From the NCBI RefSeq assembly GCF_005938655.1, contig NZ_VCQT01000044.1:62001-126000 (forward strand): DNA of 64,000 bases, given 5' to 3'. Each line of letters opens with the position of its first letter. Position 1 is the first letter of the stretch. Of the stretch, positions 9,546-18,572 are shown piece after piece. The notes beneath the pieces were generated by a model. It was given only the letters and a program-made list of their open reading frames with translations, had not been told where the DNA came from and searched no databases. The position numbers and the translations under genes are program-made. Origin of the DNA: Alloalcanivorax gelatiniphagus. Its GTDB lineage: Bacteria; Pseudomonadota; Gammaproteobacteria; Pseudomonadales; Alcanivoracaceae.

Positions 9546-10442
9546 ATGAGCCAATCGGTTGACAGGCCCTCTGGCCGTAGTGCAACACCCCAGTCGAGCA
9601 ACGATGGTGCTGGCGGCCGCACAACATCAGGAACACGGATCAGCACTTATACAGTGCCCAAGATGGACTGCCCGTCAGAAGAACGAATGATCCGCTTGGC
9701 TTTGAGCGGCTTTGAAGAGGTTCGCGCGCTGACCTTTGACCTATCGAACCGCCGATTGGAGGTCATACATCATGGCGAGGCTGACCCTATCACTGAAAAG
9801 CTGACCACCCTAGGGCTAGGAGCCTCGCTCCAGAGCACCACGGCTATCAATTCCGAAGCCGCCAAGACCGCCGGATCTTCGACCCTCTCCGCGGAGCAGG
9901 AATCCGGCAGTCTGCGTTGGCTGCTGAGCATCAATGCTCTCTTGTTCGTGGTGGAGATGACTGCCGGCTTGATCGCCCAATCCACCGGACTGCTCGGAGA
10001 ATCGCTGGACAATTTTGCCGATGCGGCAGTATACGCAATAGCCCTTTATGCGGTTGGGCGTGGGGTGAAAATGCAAGTGCGCGCCGCCCACATTGCTGGT
10101 GTACTCCAGCTGATTCTAGCCATAGGCGTACTTGCGGAAGTGATGAGACGCTTTGCATTTGGGAGTGAACCTGAATCGCTGGTTATGATGGCTATCGCGT
10201 TCGTCGCAATGATTGCCAATATCAGCTGCCTTCTTCTCATATCCAAACATCGAGAGGGCGGGGCGCATATGAAAGCGAGCTGGATCTTCTCCGCCAATGA
10301 CGTGGTCGTTAACATGGGAGTCATTACCGCCGGCGCCTTGGTCGCGTGGACCGGATCTAATTACCCGGACCTAATTATCGGCACGATCACGGGTGTGATT
10401 GTGCTGAACGGTGCCAGGCGGATTCTGGCGCTTAAGAGCTAG
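9546..10442 (+). CDS. CDF-type cation efflux protein with N-terminal HMA-like domain
   Basis: A 298-aa exporter. Residues 33-80 form a heavy-metal-associated-like domain with the single-Cys motif MDCPSEE (Cys42) in place of CxxC. Residues about 130-298 form a six-helix CDF membrane domain whose second helix carries the DNFAD metal site. I start it at 9546 because the longer frame would begin within the promoter. It is paired with the divergent CadR-like regulator. The typical CDF C-terminal cytoplasmic domain is missing, so the N-terminal HMA-like domain may take its place. Confidence 0.85.
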   Translation: MSQSVDRPSGRSATPQSSNDGAGGRTTSGTRISTYTVPKMDCPSEERMIRLALSGFEEVRALTFDLSNRRLEVIHHGEADPITEKLTTLGLGASLQSTTAINSEAAKTAGSSTLSAEQESGSLRWLLSINALLFVVEMTAGLIAQSTGLLGESLDNFADAAVYAIALYAVGRGVKMQVRAAHIAGVLQLILAIGVLAEVMRRFAFGSEPESLVMMAIAFVAMIANISCLLLISKHREGGAHMKASWIFSANDVVVNMGVITAGALVAWTGSNYPDLIIGTITGVIVLNGARRILALKS

Positions 10443-10501
10443 CACCGTTCGGCGCGGCTCGGCGAGAATGGCTTGAGGGTGCCGAGCGCTGTCGGCCCCG
10501 C

Positions 10502-10702
10502 TCACTCCGTATCGTCACGGCCTATTCTCAAGCCCGCGGCATGAGTGCAACCTCGCAACCTCAGCACCGACCAGAGCATCCCGCCGAGCCCAATAAGAGG
10601 GGCCAAATAGACAGCGCGGTCAGTGTACATATTCATGGCCAGACTGGTGAAAAACATCAACGAGAAAATGACGAGGAACGCACAAAGCGCCTTTTTTTGC
10701 AT
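10502..10702 (-). CDS. Small two-helix membrane protein, unknown function
   Basis: A 66-aa predicted protein with two hydrophobic segments (CAFLVIFSLMFFTSLAMNMY and AVYLAPLIGLGGMLWSVL). GGAG sits five bases before the ATG, supporting translation. I do not recognise the family. It lies beyond the 3' end of operon B on the same strand, about 300 bases after the CDF gene, and could be its last member or independent. Confidence 0.5.
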   Translation of the reverse strand: MQKKALCAFLVIFSLMFFTSLAMNMYTDRAVYLAPLIGLGGMLWSVLRLRGCTHAAGLRIGRDDTE

Positions 10703-11005
10703 GAATACTCCAACATTATGCGCATGTTACCGCTACGTTATGTCAGCCGCGGCGCTCCCAGCTCAATCCATTTCCGGTCACCGACTACGGCGATACGGCC
10801 AAAATCTATTCAGCGAGCGATGTCCATCTTGAAATCTCCATGCATGGCGTACAAGTCCTCTTAACCTTCGAAATCAACCAGGTCATGAACCAAACCGGGC
10901 TTGCGAGCAACCGCAAACCGTTCCCGAAGCATAGCATACATGTGCTCTAAGTCGCTTCGAGACAACCTGCCACGGCATGCCAGGCAATGACACCACTGTG
11001 CTCCT
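10703..11005. other. Intergenic stretch, no recognised gene
   Basis: About 300 bases between the small membrane protein and the CDF gene. A minus-strand frame through it (ending at 10861) overlaps the CDF 3' end and has a plausible-looking tail (RSDLEHMYAMLRERFAVARK) but no recognisable domain or start. It could be a decayed gene remnant. Nothing else stood out. Confidence 0.35.
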
Positions 11006-11959
11006 CTAGGGCCCCGAAAACTGTGCCGCATTGCGATCTTCGGATCGACCGTGGCCATAGAGATCGGCATTTTGATGCTGTCTGTGCTCATGCTCGAACT
11101 CCAGACTGGAATGGCTAATATCAAACTGGTCTTCCAACCGCCGCTTAATCTGGCTCTTAATGTCTTCCATTCGTGACCAGGCATCTGCCATCAACACCAC
11201 ATGGCAGTCGAGAGCTGGCTCACTCTCCTCCATCTGCCAGAGATGCACATGATGCACGTCGTCGACGCCCTCTACACCACGCATCATGCTCAAAACGGAT
11301 TTGCTATCGATATCCGGTGGACTTCCAAGCATCAATGTGCGAATCGGACCGCCTATCTCGGCGAAAGACAAGTAAAGGATATAAACCGCAATACCGATCG
11401 TGATCGCCGGGTCTATCCACCACATGTCATATAGAATAATAAGTGTGCCGCTGACGACTACGGCAACAGAGGCAAGTGCATCCGAAAGATTATGCAGGAA
11501 CAAAGCGCGAATATTCACACTGCCTTTCTGCATTGAATAAGTCAAAACCGCTGTCAGCGCGTCCACGACCAGCGCGATAGAGCCAAGGACAACCACCGTC
11601 CACGCCTGCACTTCGGGCGGGCTGATAATACGCATACCGCCTTCGTAAATTAGATAAATTCCAATCAAGATCAATGTAGTGTAATTAATTAAGGCAGCCA
11701 CCACTTCAACGCGCCCGTATCCGAAAGTCATGCGTTCGTCAGCTGGCCGTCTTGAGATCTTGCGTGCCGCGAAGGCGATCACCAGGGCGGCCATGTCGGA
11801 AAAATTATGCAGGGCATCCGCGATCAGCGCGAGGCTTCCCGAAAGTATACCACCGACGATTTGAGCCACGGTCAGAATACCATTGGCCCAAATGGCTATG
11901 GATACACGGCGATCGCCGGTATCGGGCTCAACGTGTGCGGCTCCATGATCATGCGGCAT
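11006..11959 (-). CDS. CDF-family cation diffusion facilitator (CzcD/ZitB-like)
   Basis: A 317-aa inner-membrane metal/proton antiporter with six helices. Zinc-site residues appear in helix II (ADALHNFSDMAAL) and helix V (FLHNLSDALASVAV), and the C-terminal cytoplasmic domain has the VHHVHLWQM segment. A His-rich N-terminus (MPHDHGAAH) and a longer His-rich tail would bind metal. AGGAG precedes the ATG. It lies about 70 bases downstream of the GT39 gene on the same strand, so it may close operon B, exporting cytoplasmic metal to the periplasm for the RND pump. Confidence 0.92.
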   Translation of the reverse strand: MPHDHGAAHVEPDTGDRRVSIAIWANGILTVAQIVGGILSGSLALIADALHNFSDMAALVIAFAARKISRRPADERMTFGYGRVEVVAALINYTTLILIGIYLIYEGGMRIISPPEVQAWTVVVLGSIALVVDALTAVLTYSMQKGSVNIRALFLHNLSDALASVAVVVSGTLIILYDMWWIDPAITIGIAVYILYLSFAEIGGPIRTLMLGSPPDIDSKSVLSMMRGVEGVDDVHHVHLWQMEESEPALDCHVVLMADAWSRMEDIKSQIKRRLEDQFDISHSSLEFEHEHRQHQNADLYGHGRSEDRNAAQFSGP

Positions 11960-12029
11960 AGTTTTCTCCTTGCGAATGGCTCAGCCGCTCAAGCCGACGA
12001 GCTGGCGGCGTCTTCTAGCTCCGCTGGGT

Positions 12030-13538
12030 TTACCGGCACGTTACAACGGCACGGTCACTCTGAGTCATCAATACGTAACGGCGATTCTCGAATATTTTCA
12101 CGAACGGTGCGGACAACTGCCTCTTAAAACGATCCAGGTCGTCCGGTTGGACGGCGACATATAGCGATCTACCGGGGGAATTCTTCACTTCTCGGAGAAT
12201 CAAATCCAAACTCTTTTCTCGGACTTTTTCCTGACTGTAATAGCGGGCCGAAAAAGGCGCATCATCCAAATAGATGAGCGGAGCTGCGCCATTCTCCGGC
12301 TGCCGATAATAGCAGGCAATCAACCCCTTTTCCGTCTTTATACTTCCAGGATGCAGGTAAATCCAGGCACCAGCGACCAAAGACAAAGTCGGCACAAACA
12401 GCGCAAACGGCCACAAACATAGGTCTAGCCAGCGGGAGGTCACGCCCGAGCTTTGCATACCGCGCACCATTAGCAGCGCCATGAATGGCAGCCCAGGAAG
12501 TACGTAACTAGCGAGAATATTTCCCGAAAAAGTAAAGAACAAACTAGGCATGAAAGCGGCTAGCAACAATAACTTGTTGTCGTCATCACTAAGGCCACGC
12601 CGTATAGCACCAAACCCCCAATCGTCATTTCGAAGCAGCAGAAAAAGCCCGCTCAACGCCAGTGGCGACCAGGGCAGGGTCGCATACAAGGTCAGCAGCC
12701 ATATAGTTCCACGAACTTCATCATGGGCGCTTCCATAAATATCCCCAACCCAACCTGGATCCAGAAAGCGCTTAATGTGCTCTCCAACAAGGAAATAGTC
12801 GATAAATCCCGGCGTCTTCAGTTCAGCCAACAGATACCATGGCGCCGTCATTAATAGCATCACGATGGTGCCGCCAACGACCGGCAAGCGCCTTAGGTCG
12901 CTCCAGCGGTGCGTCCACAGCAACCACAAAAATAACGGGCCGCCGACCAGAACAAAGGTCAGCGGACCTTTAGCGAGCAGCCCCACGGCCAGACCCAAAA
13001 AGCAAACCCAGCCCCAGACCAAGCCTTCACCACGCAGGGCCAAAGCTGCGCCGGTCAGGCCTGCGGTAGTTCCCAGGCCCAGGAACGGATCCGTCATTAC
13101 GGCACCGGCGAGTACGTAAGCCAGGCTGGACGATGCAAATATCAGGCTGGTTATAAGGGCACTTTGACGACTTACCAGGCTCGACGCGTAACGCCAAACC
13201 AGCCACACCATACCCAACTGAGCCAGCCAGGCCGGAAAACGAAGTGCGAACTCGTCCCAGCCGAGAACCTTATACGACACGGCCTGAATCCAGAATGACA
13301 GCGGCGGCTTTCCCCAGAATGGCAGGCCCGGCTCAAACCAGGGAGTGATCCAGTCCCCCGATATTGCCATGCCCCGGGCAATATTCGCATAGCGCGCTTC
13401 CGTGGTATCAGTAAAGGGTAAAAAGGCCATGGAGATCCAACGACTGAGTAGAACGACCATTAGTGCGAGCACCAGCTTTTCCGTTGGCGAGCGAGGCACC
13501 AGCTTCCAGTCACGGCGATTTTCAATGGTCCCTGGCAT
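12030..13538 (-). CDS. ArnT-like GT39 membrane glycosyltransferase
   Basis: A 502-aa polytopic membrane protein of glycosyltransferase family 39 (ArnT/PMT). The N-terminal signature DTTEARYANIARGMAISGDW, then PFWGKPPLSFW, is the lipid-phosphate-sugar-dependent transferase pattern; a periplasmic C-terminal domain follows about ten helices. The start is the ATG at 13538 because GGAGG lies six bases upstream. It overlaps the 3' end of the GT2 gene by 17 bases. It would move a sugar from undecaprenyl phosphate to lipid A or another envelope acceptor. The sugar and acceptor are unknown. Confidence 0.85.
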   Translation of the reverse strand: MPGTIENRRDWKLVPRSPTEKLVLALMVVLLSRWISMAFLPFTDTTEARYANIARGMAISGDWITPWFEPGLPFWGKPPLSFWIQAVSYKVLGWDEFALRFPAWLAQLGMVWLVWRYASSLVSRQSALITSLIFASSSLAYVLAGAVMTDPFLGLGTTAGLTGAALALRGEGLVWGWVCFLGLAVGLLAKGPLTFVLVGGPLFLWLLWTHRWSDLRRLPVVGGTIVMLLMTAPWYLLAELKTPGFIDYFLVGEHIKRFLDPGWVGDIYGSAHDEVRGTIWLLTLYATLPWSPLALSGLFLLLRNDDWGFGAIRRGLSDDDNKLLLLAAFMPSLFFTFSGNILASYVLPGLPFMALLMVRGMQSSGVTSRWLDLCLWPFALFVPTLSLVAGAWIYLHPGSIKTEKGLIACYYRQPENGAAPLIYLDDAPFSARYYSQEKVREKSLDLILREVKNSPGRSLYVAVQPDDLDRFKRQLSAPFVKIFENRRYVLMTQSDRAVVTCR

Positions 13539-14541
13539 TACAACCTCCACGCGCCGAAGCCGCTTCCCCTCCGCGGACGGCGCTCAACACCTCACGAACC
13601 AAATAGATCGGTCGGCGCTTAGCCTCCAGGTAGGTTTTCCCAACGTACTCCCCCAGTATTCCAAAAGTAATAAGTTGCACACCGCCCAAGCAGGTAATTA
13701 AAGCAATCAATGATGGATACCCGGCCACCTGCGCACCAAACACCATTGCCTTGAATATAATCCATAACCCGAAGCCGCCGCCAAAAATAGCGCTAAAAAC
13801 ACCCATTACCGCAGCCCACCGAAGAGGCGCGATGGAAAAAGAGGTGATGCCTTCCATGGCCAGCCCAATTAAACCCGCGTAATTCCATTTTGTCTTGCCC
13901 GCCACTCTGGCGCCGCGGTCATACTGAATCACTTCTGTAGGCATCCCAACCCAAGAAAATAACCCCTTCATGTAACGGTTTCGTTCGGGCAACTCGAGCA
14001 CGGCTTGCAGACAACGCCGGCTCATCAAACGAAAATCACCCACATCCGCAGGAATCTCGCAGTCACTCAATCGATTCAATAGGCGGTAAAACAGATAGGA
14101 ACTGGCGCGCTTAACCCAGCTTTCTCCGCACCGGGTACGGCGTTGCATCAGGACGACATCGACACCAGCCCGCCAAGCTTCGACCATTTTAGGAATACAC
14201 TCAGGAGGGTCCTGTAAGTCCGCGTCCAGAATAACCACCGCCTCACCGGCAGCATAGTCGAGACCGGCGGTCAATGCGGCTTCTTTCCCAAAGTTTCGAC
14301 TGAGGCGCACCAGCCTGATCCAGGAATATCGACGGGACTGCTCAACCAGGTACTCATAACCATCATCCTTGCTACCGTCATCCACGAAGATGGCTTCGAA
14401 AAAAAAGCCGACCTCACGCATTACTTTATCAAGGCGAGGCAGACAAACTGGCAGTACCTCTCTCTCATTATATATCGGTATAACCAGACTAATGACCGGG
14501 ACTTCAGCCTCAACCGAATAACCGCTAGAATTTTTAATCAT
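13522..14541 (-). CDS. GT2 family undecaprenyl-phosphate glycosyltransferase (GtrB/ArnC-like)
   Basis: A 339-aa enzyme with a GT-A domain (VISLVIPIYNERE, FVDDGSKDD, ILDADLQDPPE) and two C-terminal transmembrane helices, as in GtrB, ArnC and dolichol-phosphate-mannose synthases. It should load a nucleotide sugar onto undecaprenyl phosphate at the cytoplasmic face. I take the ATG at 14541, which overlaps the gtrA stop by eight bases; the upstream in-frame extension lies within gtrA. With GtrA and the GT39 enzyme it forms a complete make-flip-transfer route. Confidence 0.88.
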   Translation of the reverse strand: MIKNSSGYSVEAEVPVISLVIPIYNEREVLPVCLPRLDKVMREVGFFFEAIFVDDGSKDDGYEYLVEQSRRYSWIRLVRLSRNFGKEAALTAGLDYAAGEAVVILDADLQDPPECIPKMVEAWRAGVDVVLMQRRTRCGESWVKRASSYLFYRLLNRLSDCEIPADVGDFRLMSRRCLQAVLELPERNRYMKGLFSWVGMPTEVIQYDRGARVAGKTKWNYAGLIGLAMEGITSFSIAPLRWAAVMGVFSAIFGGGFGLWIIFKAMVFGAQVAGYPSLIALITCLGGVQLITFGILGEYVGKTYLEAKRRPIYLVREVLSAVRGGEAASARGGCNARDH

Positions 14542-15022
14542 GGAAAACCCACTTTCTATAAAAACCGTAACTTCCAATTGCCACGAATGCGGTAACAAAA
14601 ATCTGAGCAATGCCAGCAGAAAAACCAAACCCGGAGTTAAGAGTCACGAACAGGAACAAGTTAAGGCTCCATGTCAGAATGCATGCCAGGATGTAGACCG
14701 GCACCGGACTTGGAGACACACGACCAGAAAAAGTAAAAATTTTTTGCAACGGATAGTTAGCTATGGCGCCCGCAATCGCTCCGACCCCGGTAGCCCAGGC
14801 GGGCGGAACGTCGACCGTCATTAATAGCGCCATAATCAACCAATGGACTCCCGTGGCCGCACCGCCGCAAATTAGAAAGCGTAGATACCTCTTTATTCGC
14901 GTTCTCCATCCGTCGTCTGGATCCGAATTGGGCGTCCCTGCTCTCGAGATTGCGCTCACCATTCTCGACATGGTCCACTGTCGCAACCTTGTGACGGCTA
15001 CCAAGGCCATTCGGAAATTCAT
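14534..15022 (-). CDS. GtrA-family membrane protein (putative polyprenyl-sugar flippase)
   Basis: A 162-aa protein with a basic N-terminus and four hydrophobic segments. The core RYLRFLICGGAATGVHWLIM and the late YGFYRKWVF are GtrA-family marks. GtrA proteins are thought to flip undecaprenyl-phosphate-linked sugars to the periplasm. GAGA precedes the ATG; internal Met codons (5, 18, 21) are alternative starts. It follows the PII-like gene by 53 bases and overlaps the GT2 gene. Confidence 0.85.
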   Translation of the reverse strand: MNFRMALVAVTRLRQWTMSRMVSAISRAGTPNSDPDDGWRTRIKRYLRFLICGGAATGVHWLIMALLMTVDVPPAWATGVGAIAGAIANYPLQKIFTFSGRVSPSPVPVYILACILTWSLNLFLFVTLNSGFGFSAGIAQIFVTAFVAIGSYGFYRKWVFHD

Positions 15023-15075
15023 TGCTTATCTCGAACTGTCCCGGTGACATCTTAAGGACAGTGAAATCCACTGAC

Positions 15076-15402
15076 TCATTTCAAAGCGTCCTCATCGCGC
15101 TCGCCAGTATCAATACGCAAGGCGGCCTCAACGCCAGCCACAAGAATTCGGCCGTCACCCGGATGACCCTCCCCTGTCCTGGCGGCCCTCTCAATCACGA
15201 TCACGACCTCCTCCACGCGGGCATCAGCGATGTCGACTTCCAGCTTTGTCATTCGTAATCGACCGTAGGCGTCGTCAATGACGCCGTGACCATAGGTCTC
15301 CAGCGGAACGGCCGCCACCGAAGGCGGCTCCGGCAGCTGCGCTAAGGCGTCAATCACCTTGTTGACCATGTTGTTTCGTACGTAAGCTTTTATCTCTTTC
15401 AT
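15076..15402 (-). CDS. PII-superfamily signal protein linked to metal efflux
   Basis: A 108-aa ferredoxin-like trimeric signal protein. The start is set at the ATG at 15402, preceded by AAGGAG. It begins MKEIKAYVRNNMVNKVIDAL, has the B-loop TGEGHPGDGRILV and the C-terminal RIDTGERDEDAL, all PII hallmarks. The T-loop lacks the uridylylated Tyr context of GlnB/GlnK, so it is not the nitrogen regulator. A PII subgroup (PII-NG) has been described next to CusA/CzcA genes; this position 49 bases after the pump gene fits that group. Ligand and partner are unknown. Confidence 0.85.
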   Translation of the reverse strand: MKEIKAYVRNNMVNKVIDALAQLPEPPSVAAVPLETYGHGVIDDAYGRLRMTKLEVDIADARVEEVVIVIERAARTGEGHPGDGRILVAGVEAALRIDTGERDEDALK

Positions 15403-15451
15403 TACGGTCTCCTTATCGGCCGCCATCGACGATGCCGGCCGTTCTCAGATT

Positions 15452-18400
15452 TTAGAATTCAACATCGTCCCGGCGGGCGCCGGCAAACCAGGGATAGACC
15501 ACCGGAATGACCAGCAGGGTCAGCAAGGTGGAGGTTATCAAGCCCCCCACGACCACGGCGGCGAGTGGACGCTGAACGTTGGCGCCAATGCCATCGGCGA
15601 TCAGCAGCGGAAGCAGGCCAAGCATAGAGGTAAGCGCGGTCATCAGCACCGGTCTCAATCGCCGCATGGCGCCGGTTCGCGCGGCCTCGAAAACGCCCAT
15701 GCCTTCGTCGCGCAATTGGTTTATGTAGCTCACAAGGACCACGCCGTTGAGTACCGCGACGCCGAACACGGCGATAAAGCCGACGGCGGCGGATACGGAG
15801 AGATACATGCCCGATAGCCACAATGCGAAAATCCCACCCATGGTGGCGATCGGCACATTCAGATAAATCAGCGCGGCATAACGCAAGCTGTTAAAGGCGG
15901 TGTACAGAAGCAGAAAGATCAGCGCCAGAGTCACAGGCACGACCAGATAGAGACGCTTCATGGCCCGTTGCTGATTCTCGAACTGACCGCCGTATTCGAC
16001 GAAATAGCCGGTCGGCATATCCACCTGTTCGGCGACCTTACGACGTATCTCCGTGACCACCCCGCCCATGTCCCGGCCGCGCACGTTCAGTTGCACGAAC
16101 AGGCGCCGGCTGGCCTTGGAGCGGGAGATCATTTTCGGGCCGATGAAGCGCTCCACATCGGCGACGCGGGTCAGCGGTATCACCGCGCCGGCCGGCGTTC
16201 GGATCAAAAGGTCTTCAATCGCCGACACCGTGTCGCGTTGCTCCTCGCGCAGCCGCACGAACAGATCAAAGCGCTTAATACCTTCGAACACTTGACCGGC
16301 CGCGTCGCCGCCGATACCGGTTTCCACAGTGGCGAACAGCTGGTCGACGCTCAAACCGTAGCGGGCCATCGCCTCCCTGTCCGGTCGGATTCGGATCTGC
16401 GGCTTGCCCCCTTGCTGCTGCATGCGCACATCGACAGCGCCAGGCGTGGCTTGCGCGATACGTTTGACCTGCTCACCGATACGGGCGAGTTCTCCGAAGT
16501 TTTCACCGAATATACTGATCGCGATCTGTGCCTTGATACCGGATAACAGTTCGTCGGTACGTAACTGAATCGGCTGAGAGAAATTATTGGCCAGCCCCGG
16601 CAGCCGGTCCGCCACCGCATCGGACATGGCCGACTGCAACCCTTCATAGTCGTAGTCGCCGGACCACTGACCAAGGGGTTTGAGTGTGATGGTGGTGGCG
16701 ATGACATTTACGGGTTCGGGGTCACCGCCCACCTCAGCGCGCCCGACTCTGGAGTAGGTGCCGGTTACCGGTTCGAATTCCTCGAACACCGTTTGTATGC
16801 GTTTGGCATAACCGATAGCACTGTCCAGGCTGGCAGCCGGTGGCAGGGTAGAGCGCACCATGAGCGTCCCTTCACGAAGGGTCGGCACGAATTCACTGCC
16901 CAGGAGCGGAAACACCGATACACCCAGCACCAGAACCAGTACCGCCGCGCCGGCGACCACCTTGGGCCAGGCCATAACCTTGTCCAGCACGGGCTGATAA
17001 CGATCCTTTAACCAGCCCACCAGTCGCGGCTCACCGTAGTTGCCATCCTTCTTGAAGGCATAGGTCATCAGCGCGGGCACCAGCACCAATGCTACAATCA
17101 TGGCGCCGAGCAATGCGAAGGCGATGGTGTAGGCCATCGGCGAGAACATTTTCCCTTCCACGCCTTGCAGCGTGAAAAGCGGCAGGAAGACGATGATGAT
17201 AATACTGCTGGCAAACACAATGGGGCGCGCCACCTCACGCGCCGCCTCACTGGCCAGCCTGGCCATGGAAACATTCTCCTCGGCGCGATTTTCCATATGC
17301 CGGAAGATGTTTTCCAGGATCACCACCGAACCGTCCACCATCATGCCCAGGCCGATAGCCAACCCCCCCAGACTCATGAGGTTGGCGGATAGCCCCACAT
17401 AGCGCATCGCGATGAACGCGAACAGCGCGGAGAGAGGCAGGCTGGCGACCACGATCAGCGTGGAGCGCAGATTCCCCAACAGGAGATATAAAATCAATAT
17501 CACCAGCACCGCGCCCTGCAGTAACGCCGACTCCACGGTTCCCACCGCCTTATCGATCAACTCCTTTTGCGAGTAGAACGCTTTTACCCTGACACCGTCG
17601 GGCAGTGCGCCGTTGATTTGTTCAAGCTTTTGATTGGCGTCCTTTAGGACTTGACTGGTATTGGAACCAAGCAGCTTAAGAACATAGCCGCCCACCGATT
17701 CGGCACCACTGGCAATTTGCGCACCGCGGCGAATGGCCGGCCCATACTCCACACTCGCCACGTCACCGACTGTTACCGGAGTGCTCTCGTGGGCACGGAT
17801 GACGATGTCACGGATAGCATCCAAGCCGGCGTTACCCGGGGGCACCCATCCATAACCGCGGATCACGTTCTCTTCCCCGGCGCGATTAATAAAGGAGGCG
17901 CCCACATTCTTATTGTTAGCGGTAATAGCTCCGCGTACATCCGCGACGGTAAGGTCCCGCGCCAGTAGAGCGCGCGTATCAAGCCGGACCTGGTACTGCT
18001 TTTCATAGCCACCGAGAGACAACACGCCGGTCACCCCCGGCACCGTGCGCATCATGGGCTTGACCACCCAATCCTGCAGCTCACGCAGCTCCGTCAACGA
18101 AATGTCACTGTCCGGCTCGGTTTCCAGGGTGTACATCATCACCCGACCGAGGCCGCTGGTGATGGGCCCCAACTGGGGCTCGCCAAGGTCGCCGGGAATC
18201 TCGGCGCGCGCCTTGGCCAGTCGTTCCATCACGAGGCGGCGTGCGAAGTAGACATCTGTGTCTTCGGAGAAATACACATTGACCCTGGAGAGCCCGAAGA
18301 TCGAGGTGCTCTGCACCCGCTTCAGACCTGGCAGGCCGTACATGGATATTTCCACCGGATAACTGATCAGGGTCTCCACATCCTCCGGTGACAAGCCAGG

Positions 18401-18559
18401 CGAGGCGGTAAAGATCTGAACCATGCTTGGCGTCACATCCGGGAATGAATCCACCGGCAACTGCCGCCAGGAAAGCACCCCCCAACCGGCGACACCGAGC
18501 ATGAAAACCAGCACCAGTAAGCGGTTACGCAGCGCGACATCAATCAATCTTTCGATCAT
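15452..18559 (-). CDS. CusA/CzcA-family HME-RND heavy-metal efflux pump
   Basis: A 1035-aa inner-membrane pump, full family length. I start at the ATG at 18559 (MIERLIDVALRNRLLVLV) with GGGAG about nine bases upstream. Helix IV reads AIGLGMMVDGSVVILEN (401-417) with D409 and E416 but Ala-Ile-Gly where CzcA has Asp-Phe-Gly. This separates it from the Zn/Co pump at the left edge; the metal is not assignable from this motif alone. It is preceded by its CzcB and CzcC partners and followed by the PII-like gene. Confidence 0.95.
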   Translation of the reverse strand: MIERLIDVALRNRLLVLVFMLGVAGWGVLSWRQLPVDSFPDVTPSMVQIFTASPGLSPEDVETLISYPVEISMYGLPGLKRVQSTSIFGLSRVNVYFSEDTDVYFARRLVMERLAKARAEIPGDLGEPQLGPITSGLGRVMMYTLETEPDSDISLTELRELQDWVVKPMMRTVPGVTGVLSLGGYEKQYQVRLDTRALLARDLTVADVRGAITANNKNVGASFINRAGEENVIRGYGWVPPGNAGLDAIRDIVIRAHESTPVTVGDVASVEYGPAIRRGAQIASGAESVGGYVLKLLGSNTSQVLKDANQKLEQINGALPDGVRVKAFYSQKELIDKAVGTVESALLQGAVLVILILYLLLGNLRSTLIVVASLPLSALFAFIAMRYVGLSANLMSLGGLAIGLGMMVDGSVVILENIFRHMENRAEENVSMARLASEAAREVARPIVFASSIIIIVFLPLFTLQGVEGKMFSPMAYTIAFALLGAMIVALVLVPALMTYAFKKDGNYGEPRLVGWLKDRYQPVLDKVMAWPKVVAGAAVLVLVLGVSVFPLLGSEFVPTLREGTLMVRSTLPPAASLDSAIGYAKRIQTVFEEFEPVTGTYSRVGRAEVGGDPEPVNVIATTITLKPLGQWSGDYDYEGLQSAMSDAVADRLPGLANNFSQPIQLRTDELLSGIKAQIAISIFGENFGELARIGEQVKRIAQATPGAVDVRMQQQGGKPQIRIRPDREAMARYGLSVDQLFATVETGIGGDAAGQVFEGIKRFDLFVRLREEQRDTVSAIEDLLIRTPAGAVIPLTRVADVERFIGPKMISRSKASRRLFVQLNVRGRDMGGVVTEIRRKVAEQVDMPTGYFVEYGGQFENQQRAMKRLYLVVPVTLALIFLLLYTAFNSLRYAALIYLNVPIATMGGIFALWLSGMYLSVSAAVGFIAVFGVAVLNGVVLVSYINQLRDEGMGVFEAARTGAMRRLRPVLMTALTSMLGLLPLLIADGIGANVQRPLAAVVVGGLITSTLLTLLVIPVVYPWFAGARRDDVEF

Positions 18560-18572
18560 ATTGAACTCCCGA

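Noticed and set aside
10861-11184. Possible 107-aa minus-strand gene overlapping the CDF 3' end
   Set aside because: No family is recognised and it overlaps the real CDF gene in another frame; only its tail seemed protein-like.
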